Shown here piece after piece: positions 42,618-50,163 of a stretch of 64,000 nucleotides of DNA (position 1 is the stretch's first letter; the number at the start of each line of letters is the position of its first letter). Origin of the DNA: an uncultured Clostridia bacterium (GTDB lineage: Bacteria > Bacillota > Clostridia > TANB77 > CAG-508); assembly GCA_934183305.1 (NCBI GenBank), contig CAKPSF010000002.1, positions 124,001-188,000 of the forward strand. Reading direction: 5' to 3'. Under the pieces are notes generated by a model. That model searched no databases and was not told where the DNA came from. It worked only from the letters and a program-made list of their open reading frames with translations. Both the position numbers and the translations under genes were made by a program.

Positions 42618-42806
42618 ATGTTAAATCCTTATTTTAGAATTTTATTGTTTTTTGGTTTTATGTCTTTTATTGATATTTTTGTTGATAGCCTTTGCCAACA
42701 TTTATCTGCCAAACGTGCTCATTATAATTGTTCAAAATGTAGTAATTGGCGTTGTATGAGTTGTTATTGTAAAAATAAAGAAAGGAATTATAAAAATGAA
42801 AAATAA
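42618..42806 (+). CDS. Small Cys-rich phage protein
   Basis: 62 residues: a hydrophobic N-terminal helix (FRILLFFGFMSFIDIFV) and a Cys-rich C-terminal knuckle (CSKCSNWRCMSCYC) that could bind zinc. Ribosome site is weak. Function unknown. Confidence 0.55.
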   Translation: MLNPYFRILLFFGFMSFIDIFVDSLCQHLSAKRAHYNCSKCSNWRCMSCYCKNKERNYKNEK

Positions 42807-42990
42807 AGATTTTATAAATTTAGTTTTATATGGTTTAGGTATTTGTGTATTAACTTTTATATTTAATTATATTTTTAACATTTATGGAGTAAAAACATTG
42901 CATAGATGTATTTGTATGTTAGCTATTGGTTTTTCAATTTATTTATATGTACCTTTTTATAAGTTATTTTTTAAAGAGTTACATAAATAA
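42796..42990 (+). CDS. Small phage membrane protein, 64 residues
   Basis: Two membrane helices (INLVLYGLGICVLTFIF; CMLAIGFSIYLYVPFY). An AAAGGAA ribosome site lies within the end of the preceding gene, which it overlaps by 11 bp. Function unknown. Confidence 0.6.
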   Translation: MKNKDFINLVLYGLGICVLTFIFNYIFNIYGVKTLHRCICMLAIGFSIYLYVPFYKLFFKELHK

Positions 42991-42994
42991 AAAT

Positions 42995-43022
42995 TCGGAG
43001 GGTTCTTAGTAACACCCTCCGA
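42995..43022. other. Hairpin before rep, candidate rolling-circle origin
   Basis: TCGGAGGGT / ACCCTCCGA, a perfect 9-bp GC-rich stem with 10-nt loop TCTTAGTAAC, 46 bp upstream of the replication gene. No T-tract follows, so it is not an ordinary terminator. Position and structure suit a double-strand origin or packaging signal. Confidence 0.55.
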
Positions 43023-43068
43023 GAGTTCCACCAGTGAAACTTTTTACAAAAATTTGGAGTAAAAATAT

Positions 43069-44097
43069 ATGATTGATACTATTAAAATTTATACTATGAT
43101 TAATAAAAATACATATGATAAAATTTACAACAATTCTATTATAAAGTCAAGTTATAATAAAAAAGATGGAGAAATTTATTACGAAATTGTAAACGATAAA
43201 TTAGAAGGTTCTTATAGCTCTAGTTTGTCGGTTCGTGTTGGTTCTGGTGTTAAATATAGATTTGTAAATATGTATTATTTAGAAATTGAAGGAAGTTATC
43301 ACAAAATTATTAATGGCTATAATTCTCATAATGGCTATTATAATTTGCAAAGTATTGTTAAATGGCTTATAGGTGCTGTTGAGAATTCTTATAATATTTC
43401 TTTGCCAAAATTTAATCATTGGTTCTTACAACGTCTTGATGTAGCTGTTTGTTTTGATTTAGAAAATAATGATACTGTTCGTAAGTATATTAATAACTTG
43501 GCTTTATGTAGTTATGCTCGTCGTAATATTAAACATTATCAGGACGAAAGTATTTATTGTTCTGGTTCAACTACTACACTAAAGATATATAATAAGTTGT
43601 TAGAATTTAAAAAGCACGATATGAAAAAATTTTTCAATTCAAATTTTAATATTGATAGCTATATCAATAAAATAAAAGGCTTTATTAGATTTGAATGTGA
43701 AATTAAAAAGAAAAAATTAGAAGATATTTATAATAAAAAATATATTAGAATTAAAAATGTAAGATATGAAGATTTTTATGAAATTTGGAAGTGTGAGTTT
43801 ATGAAATTATTAAATTTTTTTGAAAGTGATTTAACGATTGTTAGAAATAAAGAAGATATTAAAAGAAGATTATATACTTGTTATGGAAATAGAAAAGCTA
43901 ATATACTTTATACTTTTTATAGCTCTATTATTTTAGACGGTATTACAGAAGTTAAGAAAAATGTTCCTAAAGTAACATTTTATAGACATATTAAAGATTT
44001 GAAAGCTTGTAATATTGATTTATCACAAAAATATACTTTAACTGCTGTTAATGATACTATTGACTTTAATCCATTTGAGTGGAAAGAGGTTGTATAA
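43069..44097 (+). CDS. Phage replication initiation protein, gene II/X family
   Basis: 342 residues. Family signatures: MIDTIKIYTMINKNTYDKI start, FLQRLDVAVCFDL (~120-133), STTTLKIYNKLLEFKKHD (~162-179) with the tyrosine region and FIRFECEIKKKKLEDIY. Such proteins nick the origin for rolling-circle replication. The C-terminal ~80 residues (KVTFYRHIKDLKACNID) resemble a helix-turn-helix. It abuts the integrase gene directly. Confidence 0.85.
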   Translation: MIDTIKIYTMINKNTYDKIYNNSIIKSSYNKKDGEIYYEIVNDKLEGSYSSSLSVRVGSGVKYRFVNMYYLEIEGSYHKIINGYNSHNGYYNLQSIVKWLIGAVENSYNISLPKFNHWFLQRLDVAVCFDLENNDTVRKYINNLALCSYARRNIKHYQDESIYCSGSTTTLKIYNKLLEFKKHDMKKFFNSNFNIDSYINKIKGFIRFECEIKKKKLEDIYNKKYIRIKNVRYEDFYEIWKCEFMKLLNFFESDLTIVRNKEDIKRRLYTCYGNRKANILYTFYSSIILDGITEVKKNVPKVTFYRHIKDLKACNIDLSQKYTLTAVNDTIDFNPFEWKEVV

Positions 44098-45024
44098 ATG
44101 AAATGTTCTCAAGTTTTAGATAAATTCATTATGCAAAAAAGTGTTGAGGGAGATACTCTTGCTACAATTAGGCATTATTCTACCCATATTCAATTTTTTA
44201 TTAACTTTTATGGTGACAAAGATATAAATAATATTACTTATAAAACTTATCAGGAGTATATCTTCTATCTAAAAAATAAAGAAAAAGCTTCTTCTGGTTT
44301 TATTGGTAAAGGTTGCAAATTATCTAGTAGAACTATTAAAACATATGCTTCAGCATTAAAAACATTTTTAAGTTGGGCATATACTAATAAATATTTGTAT
44401 TTTAATATTGCAGCAAATATAAAAATGCCTAAATATAGCAAAAAAGTAATTACTATTTTATCTATTAATGATATTGATTGCTTAATTAATCATTTTGATA
44501 CTACTACATATATTGGCATTAGGGATTTATTTATTGTTTCACTAATGTTAGACGCTGGTCTTAGATTAAGTGAGGTTGCTTATTTACACGTTTTTGATTT
44601 TGATATTGGTAAGAATGTTATAAAAGTATTTGGTAAGGGGCAAAAAGAAAGATATGTGCCTTTAACTCCATTTATTTTAGATTGTTATAAAAAGTACAAA
44701 AAAGCTTTTATTAATTATTTTAATAGATACCCTGAGTATGATGAAATAATATTTAAAAATATTGACGGTACTGATATAACTAGCAATGGTATTTCTTTAA
44801 TGTTTAGACGTCTTAGACATAATATGAAAAACAAATTACATCCACACTTATTAAGACATACATTTGCGACATATTTTCTATTAAATGGCGGTGATATTGA
44901 AACACTTAAAATTATTCTAGGTCATACAACTATATATATGAGCGAACAATATTTACATTTGGCCAATCAACTAAATTTACAAAATATGTCCCGTTTTTCT
45001 CCATTATCTAATATGAATAAATAA
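44098..45024 (+). CDS. int: Tyrosine-type site-specific integrase
   Basis: 308 residues: N-terminal SAM-like core-binding domain (1-~110) and a catalytic domain with Arg in DAGLRLSEVAYL, HxxR in HPHLLRHTFAT, His in IILGHTT and nucleophile Tyr in MSEQYLHLA. It starts at the base after the rep stop. It lies next to attR and probably integrates the phage into tRNA-Met. Confidence 0.95.
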   Translation: MKCSQVLDKFIMQKSVEGDTLATIRHYSTHIQFFINFYGDKDINNITYKTYQEYIFYLKNKEKASSGFIGKGCKLSSRTIKTYASALKTFLSWAYTNKYLYFNIAANIKMPKYSKKVITILSINDIDCLINHFDTTTYIGIRDLFIVSLMLDAGLRLSEVAYLHVFDFDIGKNVIKVFGKGQKERYVPLTPFILDCYKKYKKAFINYFNRYPEYDEIIFKNIDGTDITSNGISLMFRRLRHNMKNKLHPHLLRHTFATYFLLNGGDIETLKIILGHTTIYMSEQYLHLANQLNLQNMSRFSPLSNMNK

Positions 45025-45025
45025 A

Positions 45026-45050
45026 AAAAGTCCTATTTTTAGGACTTTTC
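45026..45050 (+). terminator. Terminator at the right end of the prophage
   Basis: AAAAGTCCT / AGGACTTTT with ATTTTT loop, between the integrase and attR. Confidence 0.88.
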
Positions 45051-45053
45051 TTA

Positions 45054-45099
45054 TTGGTAGCGAAGGGGAGATTCGAACTCTCGACCTGCCGGGTATGAA
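45054..45099. repeat. attR (inside intact tRNA-Met)
   Basis: 46 bp identical to attL at 38571-38616. It lies inside the intact tRNA gene, so integration kept tRNA-Met functional. Confidence 0.95.
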
Positions 45100-45131
45100 C
45101 CGGATGCTCTAGCCAACTGAGCTACTTCGCC
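45055..45131 (-). tRNA. tRNA-Met (CAT)
   Basis: 77 nt with encoded CCA. Acceptor GGCGAAG/CTTCGCT, D arm AGCTCAGTTGGCTAGAGC, anticodon loop TTCATAC (anticodon CAT), T arm GAGTTCGAATCTC. Its shape matches elongator tRNA-Met rather than the initiator. The anticodon stem has one imperfect pair. A consensus promoter precedes it. Confidence 0.93.
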
Positions 45132-45149
45132 ATATAAAAGACAAATACT

Positions 45150-45178
45150 ATTATAATGGTTTTATATGTATTTGTCAA
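45150..45178 (-). promoter_or_regulatory. Promoter of tRNA-Met
   Basis: Minus strand TTGACA, 17-bp spacer, TATAAT, 18 bp before the tRNA. Confidence 0.9.
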
Positions 45179-45198
45179 GAAATTTTACAAAATATTTT

Positions 45199-45226
45199 AA
45201 AGGTCGCAAGTTAATAGCGACCTTTA
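45199..45226 (-). terminator. Terminator of the 97-residue hypothetical gene
   Basis: AAAGGTCGC / GCGACCTTT perfect stem, followed by A/T-rich sequence, 11 bp past the stop at 45237. Confidence 0.85.
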
Positions 45227-45236
45227 TATATTTTAA

Positions 45237-45530
45237 TTATCTTTCTTCTCTTGAATTGTCTTCTTTATCTTTTATAACTTCATTATACATTTGTCTCATA
45301 GCTGCTTTAGTTTCAGGGTTAATTTTCTTTGCAAACCCTGTTTTATTATTGCTTTGTTTGCCTGAAACAATTGCTTGTTGAATTTTATCTTCATCTCTTT
45401 TCAAATCAGATAAAGCTTTTCTTAAATCTTCTGGTAATTCCACTTCTTGTTCATAATATTCATTATTAGTTCCAAACATTTCTTTCAACGCCATAATGAA
45501 ATTGCTTCTTTTTTTAGTTGTTGTACTCAT
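45237..45530 (-). CDS. Hypothetical charged protein, 97 residues
   Basis: Hydrophilic and probably helical, with VELPEDLRKALSDLKRDEDK in the middle and KAAMRQMYNEVIKDKEDN at the end. No family recognised, no membrane segment. It is flanked by dnaE and the tRNA-Met gene, with its own terminator. Confidence 0.65.
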   Translation of the reverse strand: MSTTTKKRSNFIMALKEMFGTNNEYYEQEVELPEDLRKALSDLKRDEDKIQQAIVSGKQSNNKTGFAKKINPETKAAMRQMYNEVIKDKEDNSREER

Positions 45531-45617
45531 TTTTTATCAATTCCTTTTCAAAATTTAAACAATACTATATTAATATTAACATAAATTTACAGAAAAAGCA
45601 AGTACTTTTAGAATTTG

Positions 45618-48600
45618 TTAACAGAAGTTCACTCTTTCTTGTCCCATTAGCTCTTTAAATTCTTCTAATATTTCTTTATTCAATAATATTGTTCCACAGT
45701 CTAGTACCTTTTCTCCATCTATTACTTGTACTTTTGTATTGTTTCTTTCTCCATTAAAAAATTTAAGTGCACCACGTAGTTTTGCTTTTTCGTGTTCATC
45801 TAAATTTGTAATATTAATTTGCAATATTTTATTACGTGTTGTATCTTGATTTATATCTTCTATATTATCACTTAATTCTGTTATTTCTCTTGCAACAATT
45901 TTTACATCTTCATCTTCTCTTATACTTAGGCGTCCATCTACTAAAACTACATTATCCACCATTAATAAGTTTGCAGCTTTTTGATACGCATTTTCAAACA
46001 CAATTATTTCAGCTGTTCCATACAAGTCTTCTATTGTAACAAATGCCATAAGTTTATTACTTTTTGTATATTTCTTTTTTATGCTTGATATTATTCCCGC
46101 ATATTTTACAAATTGTCCATCCTTATATCTTGTACTTTCACCTGTTGTATCCACTTCTTCTTTTATTTCTGCCATTTTCATTGTATCGATGTTTGTAGAC
46201 TTTATTATTTTCTCTCTAATTTTTTCTAATGGGTGACCTGAAATATATATACCAAGCATTTCTTTTTCCATTGAAAGTAGCTCTTTATCTTCAAATTCTG
46301 GCTGTTCTGAAAAATTATATTTTAACTCTTCTTTATCGTTTTCTTCCATACTGTCTAGATCAAACATGCTTACTTGTCCCTTTAAATTCTTTTTTGCTGA
46401 ATCTTGTATTGTATCAATTATTCCTTCAAAAGATTCTAAAAGTGTTCTTCTTGTTTGTCCAAATTCGTCAAATGCTCCTGCTTTTATTAAACTTTCAATA
46501 CATTTTCTATTTACAGATTCCTCTTGTATTCTTTCACAAAAATCTGTAAAACTTAAATATTGTCCATTTTTTTCACGCTCTGCCACTATGCTGTCTACTA
46601 CTGCTATTCCAACATTCTTTATGCTTCCTAGACCAAATCTAATTTTTCCACCATCAACAGTAAATTTAGTTAAGCTTCTATTTATATCTGGCTTTAGAAT
46701 CTCAATATTCATTCTTCTACATTCGTCTACATATAACGGAATTTTATCCAAATTTCCCAAATAACTATTAAGTGTCGCAGCCATAAATTCTTCTGGATAA
46801 TATGCTTTTAAATATGCTGTTCTATATGATACAACAGCATATGCAGCTGCATGAGATTTGTTGAAAGCATATTTTGCAAACTCTGCCATTTCATCAAATA
46901 TTTTATTTGCAGATACTTCGTCTATTCCGTTTCTTACACAGCCAGGTACTACAACATTACCATTTTCGTCCACTTGACCATGTATAAATATTTCTCTTTC
47001 TTTAGCCATTATATCTAGCTTTTTCTTTCCCATAGCACGACGAACTAAATCTGCTCTTCCTAATGAATAACCAGCTAAATCTCTAACTATTTGCATAACT
47101 TGCTCTTGATAAACCATACAGCCATATGTTACTTTAAGTATTGGTTCTAGTGATGGATGTGTATATACTGCATGTTCTGGATCCAATTTATTTTGTATAT
47201 ATCTTGGTATTTGATCCATAGGTCCTGGACGATACAAAGAAACACCGGCTATAATATCTTCTAGACTATCTGGTTTTAATTCTTTCATAAAGTTAGTCAT
47301 ACCAGCACTTTCGAACTGGAATATACCAATTGTTTTTCCTTCTCCCCAAAGTTTAAATACCTTTGGATCGCTCATCTCTTTATCAAATTCTGCGTCTATT
47401 CCTCTATTTTTCTTTACTAAGTTTATTGCATCTTGAATAACTGTAAGAGTTCTTAGCCCTAAGAAGTCCATTTTTAACAATCCTAGTTGTTCTAGAATTG
47501 TCATTGTATATTGTGTTGATATAGCTCCATCATTTACATATAAAGGTACATATGTATCTACTGGGTCTTTTGTTATAACTACACCACACGCATGAGTTGA
47601 TGCTTGTCTTGGCATTCCTTCCAATCCCATAGCTATATCTAACAATTTGTGTATTTCTTCATTGTTTTCATATAATTCTCTTAATTCTCTATTTTGTTCC
47701 ATTGCTTTGGCTATTGTCATATGAATTGCAAAAGGAACCATTTTTGCAAGTTTATCTGTTTCTGCATATGGAAAATCTAATGCTCTTCCAACATCACGAA
47801 TAACCATTCTTGCAGACATTGTTCCAAAAGTTATAATTTGAGAAACGTGGTCTCTTCCATATTTTCTTGCAACATAATCTATAACCTCTTGTCTTCTTTC
47901 ATAACAAAAATCAACGTCAAAGTCTGGCATGCTTATTCTATCTGGATTTAAAAATCTCTCAAAAAGCAAATTATATTTTATTGGGTCTATATCTGTAATT
48001 TCAATAGCGTATGCAACAATAGAACCTGCACCAGAGCCACGTCCTGGTCCAACTGGTATACCATTTGATTTGGCCCAGTTTATGAAATCCCAAACAATTA
48101 AGAAATAATCTACATATCCCATTTTTTTAATTACAGATATCTCATATTCCATTCTGTCTAGTATTTCTTTTGGTGGCACTTCTCCATATCTTTTTCTGAT
48201 ACCATCATCACACAATTTCTTAAAGAAATCATAATGTGTTGGAAACTCTGCTGGCACTTCATAATTTGGAAGTATTGTATGTCCAAATTCAAATTCAACA
48301 TTACATTTTTCAGCAATTTTAACAGTGTTTTCTAATGCTTCTGGTAAATTTGGAAAAAACTCTTTTACTTCTTCTGGACTCTTTATATAAAAATCATCTG
48401 TTTCAAATTTCATTCTATCTATATCAGACATTTTTTTGCCTGTTTGAATACATAAAAGTACTTCGTGATTATATGCATCTTCTCTTCTTGTATAATGCGC
48501 ATCATTTGTGGCAACTAATGGTATATTTAGTTTTCTAGATAGTTCAACCATTTTTTGATTAACTAATGCTTGTTCTTTCAAAGTATTTGTTTGAATTTCT

Positions 48601-49115
48601 AAATAATAATCTTCGCCAAATAAATTTTTATACCATAGTGCTGTCTCCTCTGCTTTTTGCATATCTCCTGAAAGTATTGCTTGTGGCACACTTCCTGCTA
48701 AACAAGCACTACAACAAATTAAACCTTCATGATATTTTTCCAAAGTTTCTAAGTCTATTCTTGGTTTATAATAATATCCTTCTGTAAAGCCTATTGAAAC
48801 CATTTTACTTAAATTTTTATATCCATTATTATCTTTTGCAAGTAATATTAAATGGTTATATTTATTATCAATTCCTGCTTCTTTATCAAAACGAGTACGT
48901 GGAGCAACATACACTTCACAACCAATAATAGGCTTTATACCCTCTTCTTTACAAGCTTTATAGAACTCTATTGCTCCATACATAACTCCATGGTCCGTAA
49001 TTGCAATAGCATCCATTCCAAGCTCTTTTGCAACTTTAGGTAACTCTTTTATTCTATTTGCTCCATCAAGCAAGCTATACTCACTATGTATATGTAAGTG
49101 TACAAAATCTCCCAT
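45618..49115 (-). CDS. dnaE: DNA polymerase III subunit alpha
   Basis: 1165 residues from ATG 49115, chosen because GGGAGAA lies 6 nt upstream; an in-frame extension to 49145 lacks a site. Domains: PHP (FVHLHIHSEYSLLDGANR, 1-~280), polymerase core with the catalytic PDFDVDF (~405-411), helix-hairpin-helix and a C-terminal OB-fold (YAGIISSIKKKYTKS, ~1000-1090). It is the DnaE type rather than the PolC type. Monocistronic. Confidence 0.96.
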   Translation of the reverse strand: MGDFVHLHIHSEYSLLDGANRIKELPKVAKELGMDAIAITDHGVMYGAIEFYKACKEEGIKPIIGCEVYVAPRTRFDKEAGIDNKYNHLILLAKDNNGYKNLSKMVSIGFTEGYYYKPRIDLETLEKYHEGLICCSACLAGSVPQAILSGDMQKAEETALWYKNLFGEDYYLEIQTNTLKEQALVNQKMVELSRKLNIPLVATNDAHYTRREDAYNHEVLLCIQTGKKMSDIDRMKFETDDFYIKSPEEVKEFFPNLPEALENTVKIAEKCNVEFEFGHTILPNYEVPAEFPTHYDFFKKLCDDGIRKRYGEVPPKEILDRMEYEISVIKKMGYVDYFLIVWDFINWAKSNGIPVGPGRGSGAGSIVAYAIEITDIDPIKYNLLFERFLNPDRISMPDFDVDFCYERRQEVIDYVARKYGRDHVSQIITFGTMSARMVIRDVGRALDFPYAETDKLAKMVPFAIHMTIAKAMEQNRELRELYENNEEIHKLLDIAMGLEGMPRQASTHACGVVITKDPVDTYVPLYVNDGAISTQYTMTILEQLGLLKMDFLGLRTLTVIQDAINLVKKNRGIDAEFDKEMSDPKVFKLWGEGKTIGIFQFESAGMTNFMKELKPDSLEDIIAGVSLYRPGPMDQIPRYIQNKLDPEHAVYTHPSLEPILKVTYGCMVYQEQVMQIVRDLAGYSLGRADLVRRAMGKKKLDIMAKEREIFIHGQVDENGNVVVPGCVRNGIDEVSANKIFDEMAEFAKYAFNKSHAAAYAVVSYRTAYLKAYYPEEFMAATLNSYLGNLDKIPLYVDECRRMNIEILKPDINRSLTKFTVDGGKIRFGLGSIKNVGIAVVDSIVAEREKNGQYLSFTDFCERIQEESVNRKCIESLIKAGAFDEFGQTRRTLLESFEGIIDTIQDSAKKNLKGQVSMFDLDSMEENDKEELKYNFSEQPEFEDKELLSMEKEMLGIYISGHPLEKIREKIIKSTNIDTMKMAEIKEEVDTTGESTRYKDGQFVKYAGIISSIKKKYTKSNKLMAFVTIEDLYGTAEIIVFENAYQKAANLLMVDNVVLVDGRLSIREDEDVKIVAREITELSDNIEDINQDTTRNKILQINITNLDEHEKAKLRGALKFFNGERNNTKVQVIDGEKVLDCGTILLNKEILEEFKELMGQERVNFC

Positions 49116-49167
49116 CGCTATTCTCCCTATATAATTTTCAAACAAATTATATTACATTTGCATAAAA

Positions 49168-49193
49168 AAAGCAAGAGTTCACACTCTTGCTTT
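49168..49193 (-). terminator. Terminator upstream of dnaE, after the OB-fold gene
   Basis: AAAGCAAGAGT / ACTCTTGCTTT with a 4-nt loop, then a T run on the minus strand. Confidence 0.88.
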
Positions 49194-49291
49194 GGTCACA
49201 TCTTATAAATGAAATATGATAATGTTTTAAGTAATGAAATAGGAAAATGTCCCAACTTAAAAATATTGCATCTCCAATAATATGACAATTA

Positions 49292-49549
49292 TTATTTAAG
49301 CTCTAAAATCTCAAGCTTATTTAAAACTACACCTTCCAGCTTCATACTTCCTTGTATAAAAATTAACATATTATTTTGCAATTTACTATAACAATAATCT
49401 GCATTTTCATTGTATGCTTTTACTGTTACTATTCCTGCATTATTTAATAATTCCAAATCAAATATTGCAACAGAATAGTTTGAACCTTCTACAATGAATT
49501 CAAATTTTATATTACTACAAACTTTTCCTAATAGAAAACATATATTCAT
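49292..49549 (-). CDS. Small SSB-like OB-fold protein near the variable prepilin
   Basis: 85 residues. The start MNICFLLGKVCSNIKFEF and the strands YSVAIFDLEL, VTVKAYNENADYC and MLIFIQGSMKLEG follow the pattern of single-stranded-DNA-binding OB-folds (compare the family's M-N-x-x-x-L-x-G-K/R start and V-x-x-E-G strand). It lacks the C-terminal acidic tip. It lies downstream of the MutS-I-like ORF and may belong to the same cassette. Confidence 0.5.
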   Translation of the reverse strand: MNICFLLGKVCSNIKFEFIVEGSNYSVAIFDLELLNNAGIVTVKAYNENADYCYSKLQNNMLIFIQGSMKLEGVVLNKLEILELK

Positions 49550-49573
49550 AGTCTCTCTCCTTATATAATATAC

Positions 49574-49615
49574 ATAAGATACATATATTCAAATATTTAC
49601 TAATATGTATCTTAT
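49574..49615. repeat. 13-bp inverted repeat between the two small accessory-like genes
   Basis: ATAAGATACATAT (49574-49586) and ATATGTATCTTAT (49603-49615) are perfectly complementary with a 16-nt loop. No T-tract on either side. Possibly a remnant end or a processing hairpin. Confidence 0.7.
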
Positions 49616-49635
49616 TGATTCATTTTTACCTATAA

Positions 49636-49815
49636 TCAGGAAGGAATAAATCTCTTTAATACTAATACTTTACTGTATGCATTCCTTAAATTTAATAACT
49701 GATTTAATAATAACGCATCTTTTCCTCTTGCAATGTAGAAACTTCCAGCATTAACTAATACTATGCTACCTTTACTTTTTATTTGTAACAATCCAAGCAT
49801 TTTACTAAATCCCAT
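49636..49815 (-). CDS. MutS-domain-I-like small protein (DGR-accessory-like), apparently truncated
   Basis: 59 residues from ATG 49815, placed by a perfect AAAGGAGG site. The core GSFYIARGKDALLLNQLLNL parallels the mismatch-reading domain I of MutS (G-x-F-Y ... D-A ... L-L). I recall that some DGR cassettes carry a small MutS-like accessory ORF with such a core followed by a longer C-terminus with a GFP motif; here it stops soon after KRFIPS and looks shortened. It lies 246 bp beyond the variable end of the prepilin gene. Confidence 0.5.
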   Translation of the reverse strand: MGFSKMLGLLQIKSKGSIVLVNAGSFYIARGKDALLLNQLLNLRNAYSKVLVLKRFIPS

Positions 49816-49852
49816 TTTAAGCCTCCTTTGGTATTTATAGAGGCGCATTTTT

Positions 49853-49972
49853 GTGCTGAAAGCACAAAAAAATGCGCCCCGTTAGGGGCGCCCCGTTAGG
49901 GTAATTTTTAATATCTTCGCAAAATCTATTATCATAGATTTTGTGTGATTTTAAAAATTACCTTTTTAACGT
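49853..49972. repeat. Cluster of strong hairpins downstream of the variable prepilin gene
   Basis: Three nested structures: GGCGCATTTTTGTGCT / AGCACAAAAAAATGCGCC (49853-49890); GCGCCCC-GTTA-GGGGCGC, a 7-bp GC stem with a tetraloop, part of a 14-bp tandem repeat (~49885-49912); and GTAATTTTT ... AAAAATTAC enclosing AAAATCTAT-TATC-ATAGATTTT (~49912-49972). None ends in a U tract. GC-rich tetraloop hairpins downstream of variable repeats occur in DGRs. Confidence 0.7.
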
Positions 49973-50060
49973 ATTGCATTCGTTAAAATCTCTCGACTTT
50001 AACTTTTCTATTTAAAATTACTTCCAGCAAAATATAGTATTTCGCCCTCAGCGTTCAGTC

Positions 50061-50163
50061 CTACATATATAAAAGTGGACGGAAAGAAATGCCAACGTTA
50101 GCACTGGTCGTGAAGATGCCGCCACGATAGCTCGTATAGTAGCGGCTGAAGTTGTAAAAACCA
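50061..50163 (-). other. DGR-like variable region (VR1) at the 3' end of prepilin copy 1
   Basis: From the RGG codons to LLYM the GC content is about 50% by hand count (48 of 96 bases in the 32 codons from CGT), in an otherwise very AT-rich gene. Roughly half the codons end in C (TAC, AAC, TTC, AGC, CGC). NNC codons at surface positions of a CLec fold are what adenine-directed mutagenesis of AAC codons by a DGR produces. No template repeat or reverse transcriptase lies in the window. Confidence 0.55.

Larger units (their letters stand above)
38571..45099. mobile_element. Integrated filamentous phage (inovirus) prophage
   Basis: About 6.5 kb bounded by 46-bp direct repeats that are the 3' portion of tRNA-Met. 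Order: small membrane protein and XRE repressor (minus), then on plus a ssDNA-binding-like protein, small hydrophobic proteins, two tandem coat-like proteins, terminator, gene-III-like adsorption protein, gene-VI-like protein, Zot/gene-I ATPase, two small membrane proteins, a hairpin, gene-II/X-type replication protein, tyrosine integrase and terminator. The gene set, sizes and order are those of an inovirus. Confidence 0.9.

Noticed and set aside
49550..50060. Template repeat of a DGR next to the variable prepilin gene
   Set aside because: I searched both strands by eye for an adenine-rich near-copy of the variable region and found none; only hairpins are present.
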